A DNA stretch of 64,000 nucleotides from Actinomadura barringtoniae (GCF_017573505.1 NZ_JAGEOJ010000025.1:1-64000); one strand, 5' to 3'. Shown: positions 7,412-15,708, counted from the stretch's first letter. The notes: generated by a model from the letters alone, not told the origin. A program made the numbers and translations.

Positions 7412-7828
7412 TTACATCCGTCCGAACCAGGTGGCGATCGACTGCTTGTAGCCGTCGGGCATACGGAGACCGGGTACCTCGCCGGGGCCGAACAGGCCGA
7501 GCTCCTTGTGCTCATGGCTCACCACCGGCACGACGTCCGGTGTCAACACGGTGCATCCGTAGGTGACGATCAACACGCGTCGTTCTGGGAGCGTCTCGGG
7601 CAGCGGCTGGTAGATCCAGACGTCCAGGAGCGGACCGGCCTTGACGCTCCAGCCGGTTTCCTCTTCGAGCTCCCGTTCTACGGCCGCCTCCGGGCTGACG
7701 TCAGTCGACTCAAGTCGTCCGCCGGGCAGCTCCCACTCCTCGCGTTCGTTCTTCAGCAGCACCACGCGGCCATCAGAACCGACAACGACACCTTTGACGG
7801 ACACGGGCCAGGTCGGAGGCGCACTCAT
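7412..7828 (-). CDS. NUDIX hydrolase
   Basis: 138 aa. The NUDIX box is visible: GGRLESTDVSPEAAVEREL then EEETGW (about residues 40-63), with the REL-EEE metal-binding glutamates intact. These enzymes hydrolyse nucleoside diphosphates linked to another group; the substrate cannot be told from sequence. ATG at 7828 was chosen because the NUDIX fold begins just after it (VSVKGVVVGSDGRVVLLKN); the longer frame to 7981 would overlap the divergent TauD-like gene. It has little leader sequence and may be leaderless. It is in an operon with the XRE-TPR gene. Confidence 0.9.
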   Translation of the reverse strand: MSAPPTWPVSVKGVVVGSDGRVVLLKNEREEWELPGGRLESTDVSPEAAVERELEEETGWSVKAGPLLDVWIYQPLPETLPERRVLIVTYGCTVLTPDVVPVVSHEHKELGLFGPGEVPGLRMPDGYKQSIATWFGRM

Positions 7829-7967
7829 GTCCCGGAACGTAACACGCACTAGTCCCCACCCACCGGGGCCAGGCGAGATAACCGGGTCGACAATCTGTCG
7901 CTTTACTGCGCCCCTGCACCACCCGAACAGTGAATCGAACCGCGGTCCGCAGAACAGGAGCCAGCCA

Positions 7968-8804
7968 GTGCGAACCACCACCCAGGCCCCGGACGACGTG
8001 CTCGCCCCCTATCCAGTTGAAGCGATCACGCCACGGGTCATCGCTCAGCGTTTGCGCGAGTCAGGGCTGATCGTCGTGGATGGACTGACCCGCCGTTCGG
8101 ACGTTCGACAGCTGGCACTGCTCTTCATGAACCTGTATGCCCACCGTGACAGTGACCCGGATGGCATCACCACGATCCGAAACAACGGCAGCACCGAGAA
8201 CAGGCCCGGCTTCGAAGGCTTTGCCAGTGGCCCACTCGCCCCGCACACCGAGCGATCTGGCATCCCCACTCCGCCACGCTTGATGTTCATGGCATGCGCC
8301 AGACCGGCCGATCGAGGCGGCGAATGCCTATTGACCGATGGCCGTGAGCTCTACAACAACCTGTGGACACACCGGCCTGAGGCTGCCGTCGCTCTGTCCG
8401 AACCACGGACCGCGTTCTATGGGATGGGCGATGGCGCTGGAGGCGGTCACGCTGCCCAGGTATTCACCCGTCTGCCTGGCGGACGTATCGCGGTGAGACT
8501 TCGCCTAGACGCCCTGGCCCGCTGGAGCCCCATGGTTGAGCCCTATCTGCGAGATCTGCGTGCCGCGGCCCTCCAAGACCAGGTCACCCTCCCTCTAGCG
8601 GCCGGCCAGGCTTACATCCTGGACAACACTCGCTGGCTTCACGCTCGCGGAGCCTTCTCTGGGGATCGCCGGTTCTGGCGTGTCTTGGGAGATCCGAGGT
8701 TCCCGCTTCCAACCGGCTTCCTTCCCATCAACCGCACAACCACCACCGCGGCAGAGGTCGCCCGGACCGCCGGTCTCCCAACGGGCGAGGAAGGCATCGT
8801 CTGA
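7968..8804 (+). CDS. TauD/TfdA (clavaminate synthase-like) Fe(II)/2-oxoglutarate oxygenase
   Basis: 278 aa from GTG 7968, with CAGGAG 8 bases before it; a longer frame overlaps the NUDIX gene. The metal-binding HxE is in APHTERSG (about residue 87), followed by PPRLMFMACARPADRGGECLL-type strands. The distal His/Arg is in NTRWLHARGAF (about residue 223). HxE rather than HxD is seen in the clavaminate synthase/VioC/AsnO branch, which hydroxylates amino acids or peptides. The next gene starts one base after the stop, and the candidate RiPP precursor and HExxH enzyme follow. I propose a tailoring oxygenase for a peptide or amino acid; the substrate is unknown. Confidence 0.8.
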   Translation: MRTTTQAPDDVLAPYPVEAITPRVIAQRLRESGLIVVDGLTRRSDVRQLALLFMNLYAHRDSDPDGITTIRNNGSTENRPGFEGFASGPLAPHTERSGIPTPPRLMFMACARPADRGGECLLTDGRELYNNLWTHRPEAAVALSEPRTAFYGMGDGAGGGHAAQVFTRLPGGRIAVRLRLDALARWSPMVEPYLRDLRAAALQDQVTLPLAAGQAYILDNTRWLHARGAFSGDRRFWRVLGDPRFPLPTGFLPINRTTTTAAEVARTAGLPTGEEGIV

Positions 8805-8805
8805 G

Positions 8806-9165
8806 ATGGGTCCCGGCCTCTCCCACCAAGAAGACCTGCCCCGACGCGGGACAATCGCCGCCGCCGAGCTGGCGCTGCGCCCACGAGCCGCTCTGCTTGC
8901 GCTGGCTAACGAACTGCACGCTCTCGGGATCTCCTCAAGGCTCGCTGACGACAACGCGGCGATGCTGCGCTGCTGGGACTCCCAGCGACAGGGCGGGCAG
9001 ATCGCAGTCACCTGCACGCAAGGGCCCGGCACACAGCTCAATTTCCAGCTCCATCCCACCGGTGACGAGCTCGGTAACGACGAAGAGCCTCATCAACCTA
9101 ACCAGACGGCAGAAGTGGCGTGGGCGATCGCGAGTGTGATCAGAGGGAAAGGGGCGCCGACATGA
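8806..9165 (+). CDS. Hypothetical 119-aa protein in the RiPP-like locus
   Basis: ATG at 8806 lies one base after the oxygenase stop, so translation is probably coupled. The protein has a helical first half (AAAELALRPRAALLALANELHALG) and a small beta region with two Cys (LRCWDS, AVTCTQG) and WDSQRQGGQIAVTC. It ends with a Trp-containing helix (VAWAIASVIRGKG). No signal peptide or membrane segment. I do not recognise the family. Position suggests an accessory protein to the oxygenase or a leader-binding partner, but nothing in the sequence proves this. Confidence 0.7.
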   Translation: MGPGLSHQEDLPRRGTIAAAELALRPRAALLALANELHALGISSRLADDNAAMLRCWDSQRQGGQIAVTCTQGPGTQLNFQLHPTGDELGNDEEPHQPNQTAEVAWAIASVIRGKGAPT

Positions 9166-9227
9166 GCCCACCGGAGACCAGCCAAGGCAGACCACCAAGC
9201 TGCCGGTCCCCCTAAGGAGGACCACAG

Positions 9228-9428
9228 GTGAATCTCGCGCTCTTTTTCGGTGTCGTCGCGGTCTTCGTCGCGGGCTATCAGGTGGCGGTGCTCCGCCGGA
9301 CCAGAGCCGACATCAGGGATGTGCACAGCAAGCTGACCAGCCTGAAAGCCAAGAGATGGAGCGACCTGAAAGGGGTGATCTATGCCCTGCTGACCCTTGT
9401 ACTTCTGTATCTCCTGTCACGGACATAG
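9228..9428 (+). CDS. Small two-helix membrane protein (66 aa)
   Basis: GTG start with a strong AAGGAGG 7-8 bases before it. Hydrophobic helix 1 spans about residues 2-22 (LALFFGVVAVFVAGYQVAVL). A charged linker 23-47 (RRTRADIRDVHSKLTSLKAK) follows, then helix 2 at about 49-64 (GVIYALLTLVLLYLLS). It lies 23 bases before the candidate precursor peptide. Small membrane peptides of this kind can act in export, immunity or membrane anchoring of the modification machinery; no specific role can be assigned. Confidence 0.75.
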   Translation: MNLALFFGVVAVFVAGYQVAVLRRTRADIRDVHSKLTSLKAKRWSDLKGVIYALLTLVLLYLLSRT

Positions 9429-9451
9429 CCCTCAAGACCAAGGAGAAGCCA

Positions 9452-9634
9452 ATGGCGAACATCCTCAACGAGACCCGCCCCAACATCGCCGACACCGCCG
9501 CACTGGACTCGCTCGCCGACAACGTCCTGGCCCGTGTGGCGCTGACCGCCGAGGACCAGTGCGCGAGCGCCCAGCAGAACCTGGCGGAGTTCACGGCCGC
9601 CGACAACGTCTCGATGATGGGCGGCTGGACCTGA
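9452..9634 (+). CDS. Candidate RiPP precursor peptide (60 aa)
   Basis: ATG at 9452 has AAGGAG 6-7 bases before it. The peptide is short, acidic and soluble. A leader-like N-terminal part is rich in Asp/Glu/Ala/Leu (TAALDSLADNVLARVALTAE). It is followed by a segment with a single Cys (DQCASAQQNLAEFTAADN) and ends NVSMMGGWT. It stands directly before a gene for an HExxH enzyme of the family used to modify ribosomal peptides. There is no export-type double-Gly site and no Cys/Ser/Thr-rich core, so this is not an ordinary lanthipeptide or sactipeptide. Precursor status is inferred from size, composition and neighbours. A small structural or regulatory protein is the alternative. Confidence 0.6.
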   Translation: MANILNETRPNIADTAALDSLADNVLARVALTAEDQCASAQQNLAEFTAADNVSMMGGWT

Positions 9635-9669
9635 CCCCGGCGCCGGCCTAGATGAAGGAGGCATCCCTC

Positions 9670-10512
9670 ATGCATTTCCTCAACGTCCCGCACTCAGTGG
9701 AATCCGTGGGGAGGCTGGTCCACGCATCGGGGGATGCCTTCCCCGCCGTACCCAGCCTCGGCAGTGCCTACCGGGCCACTCTGGCGCAGATGCGCCCGAT
9801 CACCCCGCCGCTCAATGGCGTCTGTATCAGCGACGAGGGCGACGCCTGGGGCACCTATCTAGTCGACCACCACGTATTCGAGAACATCTTCGTCGGCCTG
9901 CAAGCCTCAGGGCCCCTTCGCCTCAAGGCCTGGTCAGCTCAGGTCGAGCTCGCCATGGCCTACACGCGCGAGAACTTCCCCGCACTGGGATACCTGTGTG
10001 ATCTCCTGATCACCGACATCGTGCTGCTGCACTCCGCCTCCACCGGCGGCGGCTCGGCATCCCATCTCCCCGGCCTGGTAGCCATGAGCCCCGGACCCAA
10101 CTGGGGCATGTACGACTTCGCCGAGACCATCGTCCACGAGATGACGCACCTCAACCTGTTCATCCTCGACATGGTGAACAGGCTCTACCGACTCCCTACG
10201 ACCGAGCTCGCCGAGCACGAGAACCGCGTAGTGAGCGCGGTCAAAGTCGGCGAACTGCGCCCGTTCGACAAGGCGTTTCACTCCGCCGTCGTGGCGGTGC
10301 CGCTCATGTACATGCAGGACGCCCGTGGCGACTCTGCCCTCGTCGACGCCTTCGCCGAGTCACTCAACGACTGCTGCACGGGCCTTGAGGCCAAGCGCGA
10401 CCTCTTCACTCCCTACGGCCAGACGCTCCTAGACGAGCTGGCGACGTTCGCCCGAACGTTGAACTTCGCCGCGGTCGAGAGCGGCCTCACCCGCGAGAGG
10501 CTCGCTGCCTAG
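9670..10512 (+). CDS. HExxH-motif putative peptide-modifying enzyme (aKG-HExxH type beta-hydroxylase)
   Basis: 280 aa. ATG 9670 is preferred over 9652 because AAGGAGG stands 8 bases before it. The metal site is ETIVHEMTHLNLFILDMVNRL (HEMTH, near residue 157). The surrounding helices match the actinobacterial 'HEXXH motif-containing putative peptide modification' proteins, some of which are iron/2-oxoglutarate peptide beta-hydroxylases in RiPP pathways. The motif is not followed by a classical zinc-protease third ligand that I recognise. It lies 35 bases after the candidate precursor stop. It ends tail-to-tail with the pentapeptide gene, the two stops sharing CTAG. The substrate is inferred to be the 9452 peptide. 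Confidence 0.75.
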   Translation: MHFLNVPHSVESVGRLVHASGDAFPAVPSLGSAYRATLAQMRPITPPLNGVCISDEGDAWGTYLVDHHVFENIFVGLQASGPLRLKAWSAQVELAMAYTRENFPALGYLCDLLITDIVLLHSASTGGGSASHLPGLVAMSPGPNWGMYDFAETIVHEMTHLNLFILDMVNRLYRLPTTELAEHENRVVSAVKVGELRPFDKAFHSAVVAVPLMYMQDARGDSALVDAFAESLNDCCTGLEAKRDLFTPYGQTLLDELATFARTLNFAAVESGLTRERLAA

Positions 10513-11186
10513 TCTTCGATCGTGATCCCCAGCGCCGATGCCAGAGCGTGCAACAAGCTCATGGCGTCGGCGCTGGAGACTATTGCGCCGTCGAAGCTGG
10601 TGATGCCGCGCACGCCGTTGAGGTCGCATCCGGCGAACCGGACTGCGTTCATCGAGACGTTGCTGAACTGGGTGGCGACGAGCTTGCAGCGCTCGAAGCG
10701 GACGTTCTGGAGTTCGGCCTGCTGGAAGTTGGACTCGGCCAGATTGCAGTCCCGGAAGACAACGTCCTTCAGGTGCGTGAAACGGAAGCTGGCCAGGTCG
10801 ATCCGGCATCCGTCAAACACCACGTCGCGCAGGCCGCCCTCGGGCATATGAAGCCCGGTCATCCGACAGTTGCTGACGGTCGCGTTGAAGATCCTCGAGC
10901 TGAACAGCCGCCCGTTCGCCAGGTCACAACCCTGGAAGACCACATCAGCGAAGCCAGCACGGTGAGCAGTGACTCCGGAGAAACGCGTCTGGTTGAACCG
11001 GCAGCGCTCAAACTCAATATCCTCGGCGCCGTCTCCCGTCACGGTCACCTGCCCGTACTCCAGCGACAGGTACTTACCGTCATGAGCGAGCTCAGTGTCA
11101 GCCTCGGTCGCCGCGGCGAGCGATTTTGGAAGCTTGGGCTCTTTGGGCGCCCTTGCGGGCGGGATGGTCGCCGAACGCGCGCGCAT
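10509..11186 (-). CDS. Pentapeptide-repeat protein
   Basis: 225 aa from ATG 11186. Residues about 60-200 are a pentapeptide-repeat right-handed helix with A(D/N)LXX-type and FXXCXX-type repeats: IEFERCRFNQTRFSGV, VVFQGCDLANGRLFSS, VVFDGCRIDLASFRF, VVFRDCNLAESNFQQ, VRFERCKLVATQFSN. Unusually many repeats carry Cys at the same position. The C-terminal 25 residues (SADAMSLLHALASALGI) form a helix. Pentapeptide proteins can mimic DNA (gyrase protection) or serve as scaffolds; the role here is unknown. An in-frame ATG at 11327 overlaps the stop of the upstream BTAD gene (TGATG), so a longer coupled start is possible. Confidence 0.8.
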   Translation of the reverse strand: MRARSATIPPARAPKEPKLPKSLAAATEADTELAHDGKYLSLEYGQVTVTGDGAEDIEFERCRFNQTRFSGVTAHRAGFADVVFQGCDLANGRLFSSRIFNATVSNCRMTGLHMPEGGLRDVVFDGCRIDLASFRFTHLKDVVFRDCNLAESNFQQAELQNVRFERCKLVATQFSNVSMNAVRFAGCDLNGVRGITSFDGAIVSSADAMSLLHALASALGITIED

Positions 11187-11326
11187 GACATCGACCCTAC
11201 AAGTTGGACCGGTAGCCGACCGGGGAACGACCCAGCCCTTACGAGGTGGCATCACCGCGCTTTGGATGCGCGGTCCGCCCCCTGCCAAGGTCCTTGCGCC
11301 CGGCCGGCACCCGTTCAGGTGCATCA

Positions 11327-13516
11327 TCAGCTATTGCTGGTCAGTCTCCGGTAGAGGTCCGCGGTGCGCCGGTCGGGCAGCCTCCTGCGGTCGCGAAGCG
11401 TTTCGGTGAGCCGTTCGTAGGTGTTGTGCACTGCGGTGATCCGGCCGAGGTCGGCGAGGATGCTCATGCGCTGGCGGCACAGGTGCTCTGCGGCGGGGTC
11501 GAGGCCCGCGGCGCGATCGAGATGCAGAAGCGTCTCATCGGGCGTGGTGGCCATGTCGGCAAGCTGGGTCAGAGCTTGAACGATGTCGCGATTGAGGTCG
11601 CGGGCATCGCTCCGAGCCCAGTCGTGCGGGACATTGGGCAGGTAGGGCCCGGTGTACAGATCGACTGCGGCGTTCAGAGCTGCCGCCTTCTGATCACTGC
11701 TGGCGGCGGCCAGGGCGAGCAGGTCGCGGAGCTGCCATACATCGCAGGTAAAAGCCTTCTGGACGAGGCTGTAGCCGTTTCCGCCGGTGTTACCGATCAC
11801 GGTGATGCCCTGGTTGTGAGGCACGCCGAGAGCGCCGCACAGCTTGGTGCGGGTGGTCTTCAGCACGGTCTTGAATCGGTTCGGGGACGGTGCGGCACCG
11901 TCCCAGAGCATCTCCACGATGGTGTTCTCGGTGAGCAGCGTTGTCCGGTTGCGCGCCAGCAGAGCTAGCAGGGCCTGCATGTCGGGGGATTTGTGCACGC
12001 CGAACTGTCCACCAGGCCCTTCGACGGCTACCCGGCCGATAAGCCGAACAAGGCCCGGAGGCGCCTGAAGGTCGGTCACAACTGCCCTCGGCGGCATGGC
12101 CGTGGTCATGCCGTCTGGCGGAGTGGCCAACGTTGAAGTAGCGATGCCCGCGGCCTGGAGCACTTGGCGCGCGCGGCCTTCGTCCAGGAGGGTGACTTGA
12201 GTTCCGGTAAGACCGTGGGCACCCTGCCCGATGGCGTCGCTGATCAAGCCGCTTCCGTCGATGGCCAGAGTGGTGCCGTGTGGCCAGTCGCCCAGAACCA
12301 CCGCGCCGACGCCAAACTCCGCGCCACGCTGCAGCTCATAGACAGCACGGGCAGGCTCAACGGCGGCGTCGAGAACACCGACGAGCGGTGTCTCGGCTGG
12401 CGGACCCGGTGCCTCTCCGGTGGCGTCGAGTTTGGTGTCCTGGCAACGGCCAACCTGCCCAACGACTTCGCCCCCAATGAAGTCCAGGACGCCGTTCGCG
12501 GTCGCAGCCAGATGAAGGTTCCCGACACCGGCATCGGCGATCTGTTCACCCAGACCCGCCCCGAACACCGCAGTGAGAGCGGCGCGGGTGGTCACCACCC
12601 GGCGCCTCCCGCGAATAGCCTCGGAAAGAAGATCCGCGATGACCACGCGCTGGAACTGCTCGCCCCCGGCGCCCACCACGCGCAGCCCGCCCGCCTGGCT
12701 CAAGTCAAGCTCCACCAGCACAGCGCCTTTGGACCCCACAGCGATCTTCGCCGGGTGGGCTCTAGAGGGTTGCAGTCTGGCCGGTTCGGTGACCGCCGTG
12801 GCAACCGCCGCATGTTCCTCGCGCCGACGTCGACGCCGCAAGCCCGTGATTCCGGTCAGTGCGAGGGCCGGACGGTGCCGCATCAAGACCCAGACGCCCA
12901 GGAGCGCAGCGAGCGAAGCTCCCGCCATTCCCCCCATCAGCCAGTGTGACGAGCCCTCAGGGGCGTACCCGGACCTCGACTCGGCCCGGGGTTTCGAGGA
13001 GAAGGGCACCTTGGCCGGCGGGACCGCAGAGGCAGGTGTAGCAGGACGCGACACTTCCGGCACGGCAGCGGATTGCTTGTCGGAGCGCTTTCCGCCAGAC
13101 CCGCCGTGGTGCCGGGCTCCGGCCTGGCCGCTCTGTGAGATGGAGGCAGACGGCCGCCGTGTCCCGGTGCTCTGCGTGCCCGTGCGCGGCCTTCGTGTGG
13201 GCGAACGTACGTCGTGGGTTCCCGAGCGCTTGGGGGCGCTTTCCGGCTGGCGGACCGAGTTACGCAGAGCCTTGCCCATGTCGGGATTGCGGGTACCGAG
13301 CTGGCTCCCCAGGTTGGCGCACAGCTTGTCCTGGTTGAACATGTTGGCGGCTGCGCCCTTCAGGTCCACGCAGTCCCGTCGGTCCTCAGCTGCCTCGACC
13401 GGTCCACCGCCGAACAATGCCAGGCCCATCACCACCCCGAGGGGCACCGTGACCCGGGGAACCCACGAGCCGCCTCGATGCTCAATCCCGGTGGCCGTCC
13501 TCAACGCCGCAGCCAT
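11327..13516 (-). CDS. Membrane-anchored protein with C-terminal BTAD/AfsR-like regulatory domain
   Basis: 729 aa from ATG 13516, with GGGGAGGCGGC before it. A first hydrophobic segment lies at about residues 23-40 (VPLGVVMGLALFGGG). A long Ser/Pro/Arg-rich region follows, then a second hydrophobic helix at about 195-212 (MGGMAGASLAALLGVWVLM) followed by RRRRRR. A cytoplasmic part of unclear fold spans about 255-440. An OmpR-type winged helix precedes a bacterial transcriptional activator domain at about 500-729 (VEMLWDGAAPSPNRFKTVLK, then LDLYTGPYLP-like and HLCRQRMSILADLG helices). This combines a transmembrane anchor with a DNA-binding/BTAD module. Such proteins are seen in actinobacterial mobile elements; the signal is unknown. 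Confidence 0.75.
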   Translation of the reverse strand: MAAALRTATGIEHRGGSWVPRVTVPLGVVMGLALFGGGPVEAAEDRRDCVDLKGAAANMFNQDKLCANLGSQLGTRNPDMGKALRNSVRQPESAPKRSGTHDVRSPTRRPRTGTQSTGTRRPSASISQSGQAGARHHGGSGGKRSDKQSAAVPEVSRPATPASAVPPAKVPFSSKPRAESRSGYAPEGSSHWLMGGMAGASLAALLGVWVLMRHRPALALTGITGLRRRRRREEHAAVATAVTEPARLQPSRAHPAKIAVGSKGAVLVELDLSQAGGLRVVGAGGEQFQRVVIADLLSEAIRGRRRVVTTRAALTAVFGAGLGEQIADAGVGNLHLAATANGVLDFIGGEVVGQVGRCQDTKLDATGEAPGPPAETPLVGVLDAAVEPARAVYELQRGAEFGVGAVVLGDWPHGTTLAIDGSGLISDAIGQGAHGLTGTQVTLLDEGRARQVLQAAGIATSTLATPPDGMTTAMPPRAVVTDLQAPPGLVRLIGRVAVEGPGGQFGVHKSPDMQALLALLARNRTTLLTENTIVEMLWDGAAPSPNRFKTVLKTTRTKLCGALGVPHNQGITVIGNTGGNGYSLVQKAFTCDVWQLRDLLALAAASSDQKAAALNAAVDLYTGPYLPNVPHDWARSDARDLNRDIVQALTQLADMATTPDETLLHLDRAAGLDPAAEHLCRQRMSILADLGRITAVHNTYERLTETLRDRRRLPDRRTADLYRRLTSNS

Positions 13517-13797
13517 GCCGCCTCCCCGAGTGCATACCGTGACCAGCAGGCATGTAGCCCGGTCACGCAAGATCGCCACACCTTAAGGATCATCACGGTC
13601 CGTGAGCATGCGCCTACCCGACACGCCAAGGCCCAGAGTTACGGATCGGCAAGACCTGCCAGAGCGCGCCCGCAGGCTTGCCTGAGAAGGACATCAACCT
13701 GAGTGGAAAGTGAGAACAGCGTTTCTCTCCGTAACGAACAGGGGCTCCGGTGCGGAAAACCCAGGAGAGCTCTGCTCCAACGGAGGTGGGTGCGTGC

Positions 13798-14844
13798 ATG
13801 GAGTCCCTGGGGGCGGTGGTCGCTAGGTGCGTAGACCGGCTGAACGACTTCGATCGGGACGGCCTTGACCTGATCGAAGACGACACCCGAGCTGTGTTGA
13901 TCGATCCCGTCATTCAGGCGCTCGGCTGGGACATCTATCAGCCGCGGGAGGTCCGCCGCAGCTACCGGCGAGCCGGTTGGGAAAACCCCGTCGACTACGC
14001 CCTCCTAATCAGTGGCCAACCGCGGCTCTTCGTGGAAGCGAAGGCCATCACCAAGAATCTGGACGATCACCGCTGGATAGCCCAGAGCATCAGCTACGCC
14101 ACGGTCGCGGGTGTCCCCTGGGTCGCGCTCACCAACGCCCGTGAGTGGCGGATCTACAACACTCACGCCCCCGTCCCCGCCGCCGAGAAGCTCTTCAAGG
14201 CCACGCTGACCGCCAGCGACGAAGCATCGAACCTGCTACACCTCCTGAGCAAAGCCAGCATCACCGATGGGACACTCGACGCTCAGTGGCACGCGGCCAA
14301 GATCGATGAGCAGGTCCGGGCGACGCTAACCGAACTGATATGCGGGCCGAAGCCACACGATGAGGCCGTGTCTCTCATCTCACGACACACCACCGGTCTC
14401 TCGGCCCATGACATCCGGGCCAGCCTCGCGCACCTTCGACCGACCTTTGAATCTGAAAAGGCCGACCGGGGGCCGGATGCTTCGGAGCTGCCGGCCCAAC
14501 CCACTCAACCGAGTGCAGGACTGTCACAAACCGCAGGCAGTCGAGCTCCCAGCATCAACGATCTGCTCCGCACCGGCCGCCTAAGAGCCGGAACCAAGCT
14601 GGAAGCCACCTACGCTGGACAGGCTCTACGCGCCGAGCTCTTGGAGAACGGCCACATCAAGTTCAACGGTGGCACCCACCCCTCACTCACTGCTGCAAGC
14701 GTCGCAGCGAAGAAGCACGTCAACCCAGATCTGTCCGACCGCACCGCATCGACCAACGGATGGGACTTCTGGCGTTCCCAGGATCTCCTAACGGGTGACA
14801 CGGTAGCTCTCCGTGTCATAAGACAACGCCTTCAGCGTGAGTAA
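13798..14844 (+). CDS. HSDR_N-type nuclease domain protein with C-terminal RAMA domain
   Basis: 348 aa from ATG 13798, which has GGAGGTGG about 8 bases before it; GTG 13750 is an alternative. Residues about 10-140 match the N-terminal nuclease domain of type I restriction R subunits (DDTRAVLIDPVIQALGWDIYQ, then VDYALLISG and LFVEAKA; catalytic Asp and ExK are present). Residues about 250-335 match the RAMA module found next to restriction and modification enzymes (INDLLRTGRLRAGTKLEA, HIKFNGGTHPSLTAASVAAK, NGWDFWRS). There is no helicase. It may be a stand-alone nuclease that recognises modified DNA through RAMA. It is the first gene of the defence island and divergent from the BTAD gene. Confidence 0.8.
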   Translation: MESLGAVVARCVDRLNDFDRDGLDLIEDDTRAVLIDPVIQALGWDIYQPREVRRSYRRAGWENPVDYALLISGQPRLFVEAKAITKNLDDHRWIAQSISYATVAGVPWVALTNAREWRIYNTHAPVPAAEKLFKATLTASDEASNLLHLLSKASITDGTLDAQWHAAKIDEQVRATLTELICGPKPHDEAVSLISRHTTGLSAHDIRASLAHLRPTFESEKADRGPDASELPAQPTQPSAGLSQTAGSRAPSINDLLRTGRLRAGTKLEATYAGQALRAELLENGHIKFNGGTHPSLTAASVAAKKHVNPDLSDRTASTNGWDFWRSQDLLTGDTVALRVIRQRLQRE

Positions 14845-15069
14845 TGCCTCGGACTCGGGGCCAAGGCGGCGAGGCGCCGATTCCTCCGCGCGATTGCTGG
14901 GCCGGGTCCTTCGGGCGGCCGACTTCGGTCATCACAAGACCAACTGAAGCGCCGCGCTGTACACATTTAGTTCCATCGAGTTAGCGGCCCTACCTGGACG
15001 GGGGTACACGTGTGATCAGGGGAACAGTGTGATGGACAATGCGGACAGTGGACGAGGGAGGCGAGCGGG

Positions 15070-15708
15070 GTGGCGTACACGACCAAGATGGCCGCGGCGT
15101 TGTCCGGCGCGACAGTCAGCCAGTTGCGCCACTGGCGTCGTGAGACTCCCGCTGGCGTCGTCCTTGAGCCCGAGATTGCCACGTCGCCGACCGCGCTGTA
15201 CTCCTTCCGCGACGTTCTGGCGCTCCGCACCTGCGTGCGGTTGCGCCAGCTCAGCTCCCTGCAGCGTGTGCGAAAGGCCATCGGAAATCTCCGCGATCTG
15301 GGCGAGCGCGAGCACCTGTCGCAGTACAAGCTCGTCAGCGATGGGACGCGGATTCAGCTGGTCACAGACGAGGACGCGGTGGACCTCACCGGCAAACCGG
15401 GCCAGCGGCAGCTCGTAGTCGTCATGGGCGAGATCGTGGAGCCCTTCCCAATACGCGCCGGTGTGGTGATCCCCCACCTGTTCCACCCCAACGCGAACGT
15501 GGAAGTAGATCCGGCGACCCAGGGCGGGCATCCGGTCGTACGCGGCACGCGAGTGCCATACGACCTAGTTGCCGAGCTCGTCGACGATGGCGTGGCACCG
15601 GAGAAGATCAGCGACTTCTACCCGGCGGTAAGCGCCGATGCCGCACGGGACGCGGTCGCGTTCGCGCGGTACGTCAACAGCTACGACCTACCCCGCCGCG
15701 CCGCCTGA
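15070..15708 (+). CDS. DUF433 antitoxin with N-terminal MerR-like HTH
   Basis: 212 aa from ATG 15070 (a GTG-rich leader precedes it). Residues about 1-75 look like a MerR-type helix-turn-helix (TTKMAAALSGATVSQLRHWR, LYSFRDVLALRTCVRLRQL). Residues about 140-205 are a DUF433 domain (HPVVRGTRVPYDLVAELVDDG, then EKISDFYPAVSADAARDAVAFA). DUF433 proteins are predicted antitoxins paired with DUF5615 PIN-like toxins, and such a toxin gene follows at 15766. The added MerR-like domain would give the antitoxin direct promoter binding. The pairing is known from comparative genomics; activity is inferred. Confidence 0.85.
   Translation: MAYTTKMAAALSGATVSQLRHWRRETPAGVVLEPEIATSPTALYSFRDVLALRTCVRLRQLSSLQRVRKAIGNLRDLGEREHLSQYKLVSDGTRIQLVTDEDAVDLTGKPGQRQLVVVMGEIVEPFPIRAGVVIPHLFHPNANVEVDPATQGGHPVVRGTRVPYDLVAELVDDGVAPEKISDFYPAVSADAARDAVAFARYVNSYDLPRRAA

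Noticed and set aside
9670..10512. Zinc protease
   Set aside because: An HExxH motif is present, but the context and surrounding helix pattern match peptide-modifying HExxH proteins; no signal peptide or third protease ligand was recognised.
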